Below are positions 8,713 to 17,523 of a stretch of DNA of 64,000 nucleotides, one piece after another (positions within the stretch are counted from its first letter, which is position 1; the number at the start of each line of letters is the position of its first letter). This stretch comes from Humibacillus xanthopallidus (lineage in GTDB: Bacteria; Actinomycetota; Actinomycetes; Actinomycetales; Dermatophilaceae). The notes below the pieces were generated by a model. The model did not search any database. It was not told where the DNA came from and saw nothing but the letters and a program-made list of their open reading frames with translations. The DNA lies in NCBI RefSeq assembly GCF_006716675.1, contig NZ_VFPM01000002.1:1426001-1490000 (forward strand). Reading direction: 5' to 3'. Position numbers and translations under genes: made by a program.

Positions 8713-9556
8713 ATCTCATGCTCCCACGCACGCACACACACCCTGGCGAGATTGACACGAGCCGGGGCGGCCGCTGGTGACCAGACGGCCCACCGGTGGG
8801 TCACTGTCTGGCCCCGGGCTGCACCGGAGGCGCGGGTCGGGCTTCCTCCCGCCGGAGCGCCTCGCCGGCACCCCCGTGCTCTTGGACCGGCATGGGGCGA
8901 AAGTCATTGTCCTGTCACGGTTCGCGCCGCTGGCCACACGGTCACTCCCGTCCTGGCCGCGCATGGACCGCTCATCAGCGTTCACGCCCGGTCTCACCAT
9001 CGCTGCAACGCCCGGTCTTGCCGCGGACGGGACGTCCGATCTTGCCGCGCACGGTGAGTGCACTGGACGCTAGAAGCGTCGCGACTTCCTGCTTCGAGGT
9101 CACGGAGGTCCGCACCGCCCCCAAAGCTCGTCACGAAGCGTGCCTTCTACTGTCATGGCGTTTGCGACCGAACGGCCAGTACCGGAAGTGACTCACGTTC
9201 GTGACGAGATGCGCTTCCACGGTGCCCTCGTGACTCAGTTCCCAGACGGCATCACGGAAGGGGTCCAAGCGCGGGTCGCGAGGCAAAGCATCCTCGGTTC
9301 GCATGAGAACTTGTCTACAGGACCGCAAGGAACTCCGCGGGAGTGTGCCTCAGCGCTGCAGCAACCTCCTCAACGGTCGCGGATGTGACGTGCGATCGTG
9401 CCGCTCGGAGGACGGGACGCCCGACCAGGCCGCCTGACCTGGCCGCGCTGCTGAAGAGGCTCGTCCCGGTCGAACGTCGCTGGAACGTGAACCCGCCCGT
9501 CGCGCGTCAGGCTGGCCCTGGACGGAACGCGTTGCTCCGCTTGTTAAGTTCTTCGA
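8713..9556. other. 844-bp intergenic region without a convincing gene
   Basis: All frames give low-complexity Arg/Pro/Ser-rich translations without domain signal. It contains repeat copy B (9018-9039), a related degenerate sequence near 9395-9420, and the promoter of the VanZ-like gene at its right end. It reads as decayed or regulatory DNA. Confidence 0.55.
9018..9039. repeat. Dispersed 22-bp palindromic repeat, copy B
   Basis: Identical to copy A at 7220 over 22 bp. It is followed immediately by a partial second repetition of its first half (CTTGCCGCGCACGG), suggesting local duplication. Confidence 0.6.
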
Positions 9557-10135
9557 GTGCCTGTGCAGCCGCAGCCCGACGTTGTCGGCGATGACGCGCT
9601 GACGTGGCGCACGATGACCTTGCTCGTGAAGATCGGGACGGTGGTCATCTGGGTGGTGTCCGTCTTCTATCTTGCCCTTCTGCTGAAACTGCTGCTGTTC
9701 TCGCGCCCGCTGGGCTCGGAGCGCTCGCTCAACCTGATCCCATTCGCGACCATCTCGGGCTACCTGTTCAGCGGCCCGGCGACGGCGAAGAGGTTCGCCA
9801 TTGGCAACGTCATCGGCAACGTCGTGGCGTTCGTGCCGCTCGGCGCCCTGCTGCCTCTGTTGCGGCGCTGGATGGGGATCTGGACGAACCTGCTCATCGT
9901 CCTGTGCGTGAGCGTCGCGGTGGAGATCGTCCAAGGTGTCTTCGGAGTGGGCGCATCGGACATCGACGATGTCATCCTGAACACGCTCGGCGGCCTCGTC
10001 GGCATCCTGTGCTTCACCCTCCTGCGCGCGCTCCTGCGCAGTTGGAGTCGGCTGATCACGGTGATGGCCGTACTTTCGCTTCTGGCGGTGCCGATCCTCT
10101 GCTACTTCCTGTTCGCGATCAGACTGCGCATGTAG
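9557..10135 (+). CDS. VanZ-like family membrane protein
   Basis: A 192-residue membrane protein with four to five helices. VanZ-family landmarks are present: SLNLIPFATISGY, the loop NVIGNVVAFVPLGALLPLL, then SVAVEIVQGVFGVGASDIDDVILNTLGGLVG, where the acidic DIDD motif is conserved. The family includes VanZ of teicoplanin resistance, but most chromosomal members are of unknown function. The GTG start at 9557 has TAAGTT exactly 6 nt upstream (9545-9550), so it is probably leaderless; ATG 9614 is the alternative. No resistance genes are nearby. Confidence 0.82.
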   Translation: MPVQPQPDVVGDDALTWRTMTLLVKIGTVVIWVVSVFYLALLLKLLLFSRPLGSERSLNLIPFATISGYLFSGPATAKRFAIGNVIGNVVAFVPLGALLPLLRRWMGIWTNLLIVLCVSVAVEIVQGVFGVGASDIDDVILNTLGGLVGILCFTLLRALLRSWSRLITVMAVLSLLAVPILCYFLFAIRLRM

Positions 10136-10178
10136 TGCCGCCTGGCGGCGACTCGACTGCAGGGCGGGCGCGGGAGGA

Positions 10179-10760
10179 TCATCTGACCCAGAACGGTCGC
10201 GTTCGGCTCGAACACCTCCACGGCAGCCGCCCCCGGCTTCTGCAACCCCACGAGCGCGCGGATCTGCCGCGGACGGCACGTCCGTTGCGATGTGCCGCCT
10301 CGAGACCATCCCCGCGCTGCCTGTGCAGGCTTTCAGGACCGGGGATCAGTCGTTCTCCGACAGCCTTGATCTCAGCTCCGGCAATGTCGAGGCGGACGAG
10401 CATCAGCATGGTGTGTTTCACCCCAATGCCACGCGTGGCCAGTACGTCCGCGATCTCTAGCCCATCAACAAGCTGGACGGGTTGATCTGGGCGCGTCGCC
10501 TCATTGCGCGCCTTGGTGACGTGCGCAGTAATGATCGCCGTCGGCTGCATGCCAGGGCCGACGCTTCCTCGGAGTTGTGTCACGTTATTGGGATGGATGC
10601 CTCCCATCCTTCGATTTGCGTGCACAGCAAGCTGCACGGGCGCCAACGGCGAGAATGTCTGCGTTTGCGTGCTCGAGGTGTTCCGCGATCTGGGCGAGCT
10701 CTCGTGCGGGCACGTGGAGTGAGGTGCACTGCGCGACGGGCGGTTCCGTGATTCGTTGAA
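10179..10760 (-). pseudogene. Decayed Mrr-type restriction endonuclease fragment
   Basis: In the minus frame ending at 10179, the stretch VTQLRGSVGPGMQPTAII, then TAHVTKARNEATRP, then PVQLVDGLEIADVLATRGIGV aligns by eye with the C-terminal half of Mrr_cat domains (family form: VQELRGAL, A-x-x-GILIT, F-T-x-x-A-x-E-x-A, IxLIDGxxLxxLLxxxGIGV). The catalytic Q-x-K strand is replaced by VHANRR and the N-terminus is missing. A second minus frame upstream (about 10650-10760; LAQIAEHLEHANADILAVG) runs into it out of register and ends in a stop, which suggests a frameshift. It is a remnant rather than a working enzyme. Confidence 0.5.
10264..10285. repeat. Dispersed 22-bp palindromic repeat, copy C (degenerate)
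   Basis: Differs from copies A and B at three positions but keeps the CGGACG / CGTCCG inverted arms. It lies within the decayed Mrr fragment. Confidence 0.5.
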
Positions 10761-10788
10761 GCACGGGGAGGCTCAGGCGCCAACCGGG

Positions 10789-11952
10789 TCACACGACCGT
10801 CACCTGGGGACTTCCTTGCTCCGATGTCGATGCGGCATGCGGACACCGGATGCGGGGCCGGGTCGCGTCGGCCAGGGCCGATACGAACGCCTCACGCGAT
10901 GTGGCTCCGCCCCACAGGTTTCGCTGCCTCTGGGCGCCGGTGCCGATGCGCCGGCGCTCCTCGAGCAGGGCGAGAACCGGCTTGGCATCACCCGCTGTCT
11001 CGAGCGCCGGCAGGACCGCGTCGACCAGGCGCGACATGGGTGCCGCAACCGTTGCGCGCGTTGGCGCCGGTCGGTGCTTCGAGAGGGTGCTGCTTACCCC
11101 GTGGTGTGCGGCGGTGAGCAGCTGTTGCCCGAGGGAGTCGGTGGCCGCCGGAGGCGCCACCGACGGGCGGTCGAACCTGACGTCGTCTGCCAGCCTGGTC
11201 ACCAGGGCTCTGACCAGCGCGGCGAGGAGAACGGCGTCGCGGGTCGTCAGGCAGGTGTCGGCGATCCTCACCTCCAGCGTCGGGTAGCGCGGGGAGAGCC
11301 GGGCGAGGAAGTACACGTTGCGCGGGTCAAGTACCGCCCCGGTGCGGCACAGGGCGGTCACGATGCGGTCGTAGCTGTCGGCCGTGCGCAGGACCGGAGG
11401 CGACCGGAAGGTGGGCCAGGTCAGCTGCCGGCCATAGCGGAGGCTGTCCCAGCCAATGTCCGCTCCGTTCGCGAAGGGCGAGTTCCCGCTGATGGCGAGC
11501 AGGGTGGGTAGCCACCGGCGCAGGCGGGCGAGGACTTGAACGCCGAGATCGCGGTCGTCGATCCCGACGTGGACATGGCAGGCGCAGGTTCCGCCGGCTA
11601 CCGCCGTCGCGGTAGGGAATCTGGCCGCCAGCCGTTGGTAGCGTGGCGCATCGGTCAGCATGGTGAGCCCGGCATGAGCGAACGGAGACACCCCTGAGGC
11701 GACCACGGAGACGCCGAGAGATTGAGCCGCTTCACCGGCCATCTCACGCAGACCGGCCAACTCGACCTGCAGCTGCGTCAGATCGCGGGACACGGTCGAG
11801 GCGGTCTCGATCTGGAAGGTCATCAACTCAGGCTTCACTTGACCGGGCCTGGCGCTGTCACCGACGAGGCGAAGCACGTCGGGCGCGGCCGGTGCCAGAG
11901 TTCCGTCCGGCCAGAGCAGGAGGAACTCCTCTTCCACACCGACGGTGCGCAT
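10789..11952 (-). CDS. Carboxylate-amine ligase, glutamate-cysteine ligase family 2 (YbdK-like)
   Basis: A 387-residue ATP-grasp-like ligase of the GCS2 family. It opens with TVGVEEEFLLL (ATP/Mg-binding strand), has ELMTFQIETAS, then the CHVHVGIDDRD metal/substrate motif, RWLPTLLAISGNSPFANG, and RNVYFLARLSPRYPTLEVRIADTC. These are the standard YbdK/EgtA-like blocks. The start at 11952 is preceded by GGGAGGAG at 8 nt, and it puts the family N-terminus at residue 2; the longer reading to 11991 is rejected. Members make gamma-glutamyl or related amide bonds; YbdK of E. coli has weak GCS activity. The substrate here is unknown. Confidence 0.88.
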   Translation of the reverse strand: MRTVGVEEEFLLLWPDGTLAPAAPDVLRLVGDSARPGQVKPELMTFQIETASTVSRDLTQLQVELAGLREMAGEAAQSLGVSVVASGVSPFAHAGLTMLTDAPRYQRLAARFPTATAVAGGTCACHVHVGIDDRDLGVQVLARLRRWLPTLLAISGNSPFANGADIGWDSLRYGRQLTWPTFRSPPVLRTADSYDRIVTALCRTGAVLDPRNVYFLARLSPRYPTLEVRIADTCLTTRDAVLLAALVRALVTRLADDVRFDRPSVAPPAATDSLGQQLLTAAHHGVSSTLSKHRPAPTRATVAAPMSRLVDAVLPALETAGDAKPVLALLEERRRIGTGAQRQRNLWGGATSREAFVSALADATRPRIRCPHAASTSEQGSPQVTVV

Positions 11953-12340
11953 TCCGGGTTCTCCTCCCGCTTGCCTCTTCAGCACGGTCATGGTCGTCGC
12001 GGGGCGTGCCGTTCATCCGGAGGCGTCGGCCTCCCTCGCTTCAAGCATGGCTCCGGCACGCGAAGCGGCCAGAGGCCAAGGTCCCGTGTCGGCTCCTTGC
12101 CCACTGCGGCGATCGTCACAGTCATCAGCCTGCGCGTGGCTTCGCGAAGGTCCAACCACGAGCACTCATCGGCAGGACCGCAACGCCCGACTCCCTGCTA
12201 TGCGGGTAAAGCCCGTGCGCCCGTCTGGCGGCGGTTAGGCGCACCGGGCGCGCCCATCTTCGTCGAGCGGATCGCGGCAGTGGTGGCACGCGGGCCGCCG
12301 CGGATGCGCAGAGAGGCCATACCTAAGGTTGATATGACGG
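11953..12340. other. 388-bp intergenic region, nothing recognised
   Basis: It lies between the PHP gene and the YbdK-like gene, both on the minus strand. No frame gives a protein-like product, and I see no strong hairpin or repeat. Confidence 0.5.
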
Positions 12341-13186
12341 CTATCGCGTCCACAGGTGTTCCGGCCGTCGCCCGCGCCGGAAGCCAAAGTGCTCCAGCAT
12401 GTGTTGTGCCTCCGGAAAGCCGCTCGCCAGTGCCGTCGGAACGTGGGCGTCGCTTCCGAAGGACACTGCTCGACCGCCCTCTTCCGTCCACCACTGTGGG
12501 AGCCAAGACGACAGGCGACGCGTGTTCATTTCGAGCGCCCGACCGGACTCGGCTATCGCCCGCAGGGCGGCGCGGAACTGTTCTTCGAAGCGACGCGGGT
12601 CGAAGGGTCCGGCCTGCTCGAGGGGCCAGTGGCGGACGGCGTAGTCGAGGTGCGTGAAGACCTCAAAGGTAGTCGAGGCGAGCATGGCAGGAACTTCGTC
12701 GAGATAGGCGCTCATGACGTCATCCGGGTCCCACCAGCGGTACAACGTGACCGGTTCAGCGCGGTCTGGCCCTACCGGCAACGTGTGCAGTGATCCGTTG
12801 ATCCGGTCGAATCGAGTGAGGTCCACCAGCTGGCGAGCCCGGTCTTCGACGAGGTGAGGTTGTCCGAACTCCACACCGCTGAGGATGGTGAGGTCCGGAA
12901 ACAGTCGCCGGCACCCCGCGATCGCCGCGAAGTAGCCCTCGACGTCCAAGGGCGGGGGAACGAGATAGCCGGCCTCATTGATGTGTCGCGACGCCGCAAC
13001 GGGAAACTCCTCCGTGCCGGCCCGCCACGTCTCCTCGAAATCGAAGTGTTCGGTGAAGACCAGAGCAGGAAGCCCGATGCGCTGTGCCTGTTCACAGGTA
13101 GCCGCCATGGTGCCGCTCGCCTCTGAATGAGGACCGCCGGTGTCCCAGGACCACTCGCTGTGCACGTGGCTGTCGGCAGTGAGCAT
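12341..13186 (-). CDS. PHP-domain phosphoesterase (histidinol-phosphatase-like)
   Basis: A 281-residue PHP protein. Metal-binding motifs in order: DSHVHSEWS near the N-terminus, LVFTEHFDFEE, SGVEFGQPHL, GSLHTLP, EVFTHLDYAVRHW, and FGSDAHVPTALA near the C-terminus. These match the HisK-type histidinol-phosphatase group, although no his operon is present, so the natural substrate is uncertain. The start at 13186 places the first motif at residue 5; no clear ribosome-binding sequence is present. A TAGACA hexamer about 23 nt upstream may be the -10. Confidence 0.82.
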   Translation of the reverse strand: MLTADSHVHSEWSWDTGGPHSEASGTMAATCEQAQRIGLPALVFTEHFDFEETWRAGTEEFPVAASRHINEAGYLVPPPLDVEGYFAAIAGCRRLFPDLTILSGVEFGQPHLVEDRARQLVDLTRFDRINGSLHTLPVGPDRAEPVTLYRWWDPDDVMSAYLDEVPAMLASTTFEVFTHLDYAVRHWPLEQAGPFDPRRFEEQFRAALRAIAESGRALEMNTRRLSSWLPQWWTEEGGRAVSFGSDAHVPTALASGFPEAQHMLEHFGFRRGRRPEHLWTR

Positions 13187-13519
13187 GGCGCCATTCTCGT
13201 CGTTCCTCTGTCTAGGTCGTCCCGCATCATCAGCAAGGTGGCAACGTCCAGCCATCGGCACGTGGGCGAGACGCCGGCGCCCGTCAGGAGCCGAAATGAC
13301 GCACGCCTTGCCTGGCAGAGCCCGAGCGACTCACTCTGGGACGGGCCCCTCCCAGCGGTCGTGCGTGGCGCAGTCGCGCGGACACGGAGCGGTTCTGGGA
13401 CAGTCCTTGGGTTGCGTGAGAACAAGCCCCGGCGGCCGATGCGCGCATCCAGTCCGGTGGGGCGGCGAACTCTCGCCCGTCAGGTCAGGCTGACTCTGAA
13501 GCCGATGGCGCGCCAATCG
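13187..13519. other. 333-bp intergenic region, nothing recognised
   Basis: It separates the PHP gene from the unrecognised protein at 13520. No credible ORF, RNA gene or repeat is visible. Confidence 0.5.
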
Positions 13520-14659
13520 TCAGCGGTCCCACAGGAGGACTTCAAGGGCGGCTACCAGGCGGGAGTGCCGTGGGGTCCTGCCCTCGGCCAGCTCGATGAG
13601 CTCTTCGTTGCTCCTGGCGAGTTCCTCCAGCAGGGCAACTGCTTCGTCCTCGTCGCGGATCATGGTCGCGGCCAGCCTGCTGGCTGGGTCGGCCAGGTCG
13701 TGCGGAGGGACCGGGTGGCCATCGAGGGCGGCGAGCAGCAGCAGTAGGCGTTGCTCTGCCCGCGAGACGCTCGGCCACAGGGTCAGGAGGGCCTCGGATG
13801 CCTCGACGACGGTCGCGCGCACCTGCCCGTGGTGTGGCTGCGGCCGGTACCCGTACGCGAGCGCCTGGTCCAGCGCGGCGGCCGCGAGGAAAAGCGTGAA
13901 GAGCAGATCCAGCCGTCGCTTCGCAGCCAACTGGGGCGCCAGGGCCAGTCCGGCAACCACCCGCAGGGCGGGCGCGGTCGAGCTGTAGCTGCTGCCTTGG
14001 TGGGTAACGGACCCGACCAGGTCGTCAAGGTGCCCGCCCCACTGATCGTCGTTGGCTGCGAGCCCGGCCAGCATCTGCGGGACGTCGTCGGCGGAGCCGT
14101 AGGCGTGCTCGAGCTTCGCCCAGTCCACCGCGTCGACTGTCGGCAGCCTCACGGGATCTCCCGGCCCGTCGGGCAGTTCCTCGTCCACGTGGTCCGAGTC
14201 GTACCGCTCAGCGGTGCCGACCCGGGCTGGGCTTTCGGCCAAGCTGGCCAACCGGCGCTCGCCTGCCGTGGCGTCGTCGAGCTCGTGGACGAGACCCACG
14301 CGCGTGAACACCCGAAGGACCGTAGCGGTGTCGCCGCTGCCGCTGCCGCTGGAACGGCCGCCGAATCGCTGTGCCACCCGCCGCACCGCGGCGTCCTCTT
14401 GCGCCTGCCACCACGACTCGTCGTCGTCGGGCAGGGGGCCGGTCGCGACCGAGGTCACGTCCCACTGGCCCTGCTCGTGCGGACGCATCGTCGGCTTGCC
14501 GAACCAGGAACTCGACGGGTCGCGGTGCGCCCAATCCACTTCGCGAACGGCAACCAAGGCGTGCCCGCGAGCGGCGAGCTCGTCGGCGACGAGGCGGGCA
14601 TCGGCCTCCTCGGGGACGGTCACCGTGAACGTCTGGGCGTAGCTCGGCTGATGCGGCAC
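13520..14659 (-). CDS. Hypothetical protein (379 residues), family not recognised
   Basis: The frame is open far upstream, but the coding signal starts at GTG 14659, which has GGAAGG 10 nt upstream; the upstream extension is antisense to the HAD gene and is rejected. The N-terminal 65 residues look like a small alpha/beta domain (FTVTVPEEADARLVADELAARGHALVAV, with alternating strand and helix). A Trp-rich segment follows (DDDESWWQAQEDAAVRRVAQ), then a long all-helical C-terminal half (about residues 180-379) rich in Leu/Ala with a HEAT/ARM-like look. No catalytic motif, signal peptide or membrane segment is visible. Confidence 0.7.
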   Translation of the reverse strand: MPHQPSYAQTFTVTVPEEADARLVADELAARGHALVAVREVDWAHRDPSSSWFGKPTMRPHEQGQWDVTSVATGPLPDDDESWWQAQEDAAVRRVAQRFGGRSSGSGSGDTATVLRVFTRVGLVHELDDATAGERRLASLAESPARVGTAERYDSDHVDEELPDGPGDPVRLPTVDAVDWAKLEHAYGSADDVPQMLAGLAANDDQWGGHLDDLVGSVTHQGSSYSSTAPALRVVAGLALAPQLAAKRRLDLLFTLFLAAAALDQALAYGYRPQPHHGQVRATVVEASEALLTLWPSVSRAEQRLLLLLAALDGHPVPPHDLADPASRLAATMIRDEDEAVALLEELARSNEELIELAEGRTPRHSRLVAALEVLLWDR

Positions 14660-14983
14660 GAGAGCGGATCCTTCCCTGCCCGAAGGTGTTCGAGTGCGGT
14701 CGCCCGACCCTATCCGCGCCCGCCCTCCCGCAGGGAGCTTCCTGGGTTCGGCCAGGAGCACCGCGCCACGTGGGTCCGGGGGCGGGCTGATGCCAACCCG
14801 CACCAGAGTCAACGACGCACACTTCTGCATCAAACGGAGCCGGTTCCTCATGAGCGGATCCGACCCCGTCACACCCATCCTGGTCGTCCGGCGGGCGGAC
14901 CACTGACTGTGCCCTGCCAAGGCGTCGCGACGTGTTCGCGTTGAGGCGGCGCCGTAGCGGCGCGTGCGCGTGATGATGGAGAC
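14660..14983. other. 324-bp divergent intergenic region
   Basis: It lies between the divergent hypothetical gene and the HAD gene and carries both promoters. A 70-codon plus-strand frame (14694-14906) has moderately GC-rich third positions but no recognisable product. This gap is also where the GTATGCC-poor left part meets the GTATGCC-rich right part. Confidence 0.45.
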
Positions 14984-15763
14984 GTGCGCGCAGTGCTGCT
15001 CGATCTCGATGGGGTCGTCTACGTGGGCGACCAGCCGGTGCCGGGTGCCGTCGAGGTCGTCGACTGGCTTGTCCGGGAGGGGATCCCGCACCTCTTCCTC
15101 ACCAACACCACGTCGCGTCCGCGGCAGGCGGTCGTCGACAAGCTGGCTGGGCTGGGAGTCTCGTCTGCGGCGGAGCAGGTCCTCACACCTGCCGTGGCAG
15201 CGGTGGCGTGGCTGCGGCGACATGGCATCACCCGACCCGCGGTTTTCGCCCCCGAAGCCACCGCCGCGGAGTTCGTCGAGCTGGATCCCCTCCAGGACGA
15301 TGTCGAGCACGGAGCGGGTGCGGTGGTCATCGGCGATCTGGGGGAGGGCTGGACCTTCACCACCCTCAATCGCGCCTTGCGTCTGCTGATGAGCGACCCC
15401 GCCACACCTCTGGTCGCCCTGGGGATGACCCGCTACTGGCGCGCCGAGGACGGCCTTCGGCTCGACGCGGGCGCGTTCGTGCGCGCGCTGGAGTATGCCG
15501 CGGGGCGCACCGCGGTCGTCGCCGGGAAGCCGGATCCGACCTTCTTCGGCTCCGCGGTCGAGGCTCTGCACGTTCCCGCCGACCAGGTCGTCATGGTGGG
15601 CGATGACATCCACACCGACATCGCGGGCGCGCAGCGTGCGGGCTTGACCGGCGTGCTCGTGCGCACCGGCAAGTTCTCCGCGTCCGATCTCGAGGGTGAC
15701 GTGCGCCCGCACGCCGTGCTCGACTCGCTCGCCGACCTGCCCCGCTGGTGGGCCCTGAGGTAG
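14984..15763 (+). CDS. HAD-IIA family phosphatase (LHPP/TIGR01458-like)
   Basis: A 259-residue hydrolase. HAD motif I is LLDLDGVVYVGDQPVPG at the N-terminus, motif II is LFLTNTTSRP (about residue 40), motif III is the Lys of VVAGKPDPTFF (about 187), and motif IV is VVMVGDDIHTDIAGAQRAG (about 206). The C2-type cap lies between motifs II and III, as in class IIA enzymes that hydrolyse small phosphoesters or phospho-amines. The GTG start has GATGAT 6 nt upstream and also GGAGAC immediately before it, so either leaderless or ribosome-binding initiation is possible. It is convergent with the LURP-one gene. Confidence 0.87.
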   Translation: MRAVLLDLDGVVYVGDQPVPGAVEVVDWLVREGIPHLFLTNTTSRPRQAVVDKLAGLGVSSAAEQVLTPAVAAVAWLRRHGITRPAVFAPEATAAEFVELDPLQDDVEHGAGAVVIGDLGEGWTFTTLNRALRLLMSDPATPLVALGMTRYWRAEDGLRLDAGAFVRALEYAAGRTAVVAGKPDPTFFGSAVEALHVPADQVVMVGDDIHTDIAGAQRAGLTGVLVRTGKFSASDLEGDVRPHAVLDSLADLPRWWALR

Positions 15764-15835
15764 ACCAGGGCGTCGTCGCGCCGAGCGACCTCAGCTGCCT
15801 CAGTCGTGCCTGCGCGTGACGAAAACCGCACGGGG

Positions 15836-16345
15836 TCAGTCGCGCTCGACCCAGCGGTCGACAGCCCACACGATGGCGAAGGCGAGGCCGGGATCGGCTC
15901 CGTCGGCCACGTCGACGGTGTACTTGTCTCGTACGGCGATCCACTTCTGGGAGATGCGCACGACGTCGCGGCCGCCGCTGGTCACGGTGTAGTTCTTCTC
16001 GATGAACTGGCCGGTCAGCTGCCACGGCTCGCCGCTGGCCATCTCCATCGTCATCTTGTCCTTGATCATCGAGAACGCCTTGGCCTTGAGGAAGGCGACC
16101 TCGCTGCCCGAGGCGTCGGTGATCGACATCTTCTTCGGGATCCCGAGCAGCTGCCCGCGCACGCTGTAGAGGACGGTGCCGTCCTCCGCCTGCACCTCGG
16201 CCTTCGGCCGTGCGCCGATCTTGCCGTCGACGAAGAAGAGCTGCTTCTCGGTCTCCGGGTCCAGCACGGCGAAGTCGCGCCCGGCGCCGAACTTGCTCTT
16301 CATGAGGTAGCGCGTGAAGCCGGGGGGCGCAGCGGGGGTGGACAC
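15836..16345 (-). CDS. LURP-one-related family protein
   Basis: A 169-residue protein of the LOR/Tubby-like beta-barrel family (PF04525). Visible hallmarks are YLMKSKFGAGRDFAVLDPETEKQLFFVDGK (given here in part), VLYSVRGQLLGIPKKMSI and a final central helix PGLAFAIVWAVDRW. It is cytoplasmic, with no signal peptide. The function in bacteria is unknown; the fold resembles phospholipid scramblases. The GTG start is preceded by AAGGAG. An inverted repeat lies just upstream. Confidence 0.8.
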   Translation of the reverse strand: MSTPAAPPGFTRYLMKSKFGAGRDFAVLDPETEKQLFFVDGKIGARPKAEVQAEDGTVLYSVRGQLLGIPKKMSITDASGSEVAFLKAKAFSMIKDKMTMEMASGEPWQLTGQFIEKNYTVTSGGRDVVRISQKWIAVRDKYTVDVADGADPGLAFAIVWAVDRWVERD

Positions 16346-16365
16346 AGCGGGTCTCCTTCGTCGGC

Positions 16366-16387
16366 AGGACTGCTCTTGCTCAGTCCT
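16366..16387. terminator. Inverted repeat between L,D-transpeptidase and LURP-one genes
   Basis: AGGACTG / CAGTCCT arms (7 bp) around an 8-nt loop. Located 40 bp after the L,D-transpeptidase stop on the minus strand and 21 bp before the LURP-one start, it could be a weak terminator or an operator. Confidence 0.4.
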
Positions 16388-16426
16388 ACCACCGCGTCAG
16401 CCACCCGGCGAGCGGCGTCATCGGCG

Positions 16427-17392
16427 TCACCAGTGGACGACGACCGTGGTGCCGACCGGGGCGGTGTTGTAGAGCCGCTTGAGCAGGGTGAGATTGCGGA
16501 CGTTGACACACCCGTGCGACGAGCCGTTGTAGCCGTTGCGGGCGAAGTCCGCCGAATAGTGGATCGCCTGGCCGCCGCTGAAGAACATCGAGTACGGCAT
16601 GGCGGTGTGGTAGATGGTCGACACGACGTCGACCTTCTTGAAGGTGATGGCAAAGACGCCCTCCCGGGTCGGCTCCTCCTCGCTGCCGAAGCGGACGTCC
16701 ATGGCGTACTGCGGTGCTCCGTCGATGACCCACGTGAGCGAGCGCGTCGACTTGCTGATGCAGATGACGCGGCCGGTGAGGCACCGCTGGTCGACGTCCC
16801 AGCTCGAGACGCCCGGCGTGACCGGTGTGGGGCTGATGTTGGCGAGCTCGTCGCTGGTCGGCGCCCGGGTCATGGACAGCAGCCGGTCGTAGGTGCGCTG
16901 GTCGGCGATGCCGGTCACCGGGAAGCCGCGCTTGGCCTGGAAGCCACGGACGGCCTCGGTCGTGCGTGAGCCGTAGTAGTCCGTGACGTCACCCGCGAAC
17001 CAGCCGATCTGCCGCAGCCGCGCCTGCATGGCACGGACCTTCGGGCCGGAGTCTCCGGCCCGCAACACGATCCGCTGCGCGGGCGCGGTGGGCTTCGTCC
17101 CCGACGGCTTGGTCTGCGTGGGACGGCCGCCTGTCGGCGCCACGGTCGTCGGCGTCGCAGTCGTCGGCGCGGCGGTCGGGGTCGGGGCGAGCGAGGTGGT
17201 CGGCGGCGTCGAGGGGGCCGTCGTCGGGGGAGCGCTCGACGCGGCAGTCGACGAGGTGGCCGCAGGACTCGTCGCCCCGCCGCTCGGCTCGGTGGGCGCA
17301 CACCCACCTGCGGCCAGCGCCAACGTGGTGAGGGCGACGACCACGAGCAGGTGCCGCCCCGCCGCTCCAGCCACCCGCGCAGTGCGCATCAT
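16427..17392 (-). CDS. L,D-transpeptidase lipoprotein with peptidoglycan-binding domain
   Basis: Signal peptide with lipobox-like LAAGGC (Cys about residue 31), then about 70 residues of Pro/Thr/Ala low-complexity linker, a PG_binding_1 domain (GPKVRAMQARLRQIGWF and TTEAVRGFQAKRGFPVTG), and a C-terminal YkuD catalytic domain with HYSADF and the active-site motif SSHGCVNVR. It would form 3-3 cross-links in peptidoglycan or attach proteins outside the membrane. The start is ATG 17392 with AAGG 5 nt upstream; GTG 17398 and ATG 17389 are alternatives. The long Thr/Pro linker probably spans the wall. It is divergent from the permease operon. Confidence 0.92.
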   Translation of the reverse strand: MMRTARVAGAAGRHLLVVVALTTLALAAGGCAPTEPSGGATSPAATSSTAASSAPPTTAPSTPPTTSLAPTPTAAPTTATPTTVAPTGGRPTQTKPSGTKPTAPAQRIVLRAGDSGPKVRAMQARLRQIGWFAGDVTDYYGSRTTEAVRGFQAKRGFPVTGIADQRTYDRLLSMTRAPTSDELANISPTPVTPGVSSWDVDQRCLTGRVICISKSTRSLTWVIDGAPQYAMDVRFGSEEEPTREGVFAITFKKVDVVSTIYHTAMPYSMFFSGGQAIHYSADFARNGYNGSSHGCVNVRNLTLLKRLYNTAPVGTTVVVHW

Positions 17393-17523
17393 CGACACCT
17401 TGTCTCTCGTTCCAGACTCCCTCGGGGCGGAGCGCGCCCCCAGAGGCGAAGGTCCCGCCGGCCGCCGCTCCGACCCCCGGCCCGCCCCGGAGCCGCCACG
17501 GTTTGCCCCGGTTTGGTCATCCG

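Noticed and set aside
8716..9388. Several 60-130-codon frames in the 8.7-9.5 kb gap
   Set aside because: Low-complexity translations, no ribosome-binding sites, no domain signal.
14694..14906. 70-codon plus-strand frame in the divergent gap
   Set aside because: No ribosome-binding sequence or recognisable product; left as part of the intergenic region.
14660..15712. N-terminal extension of the hypothetical protein at 13520
   Set aside because: The extension is antisense to the HAD gene; coding quality begins at GTG 14659 with a ribosome-binding sequence.
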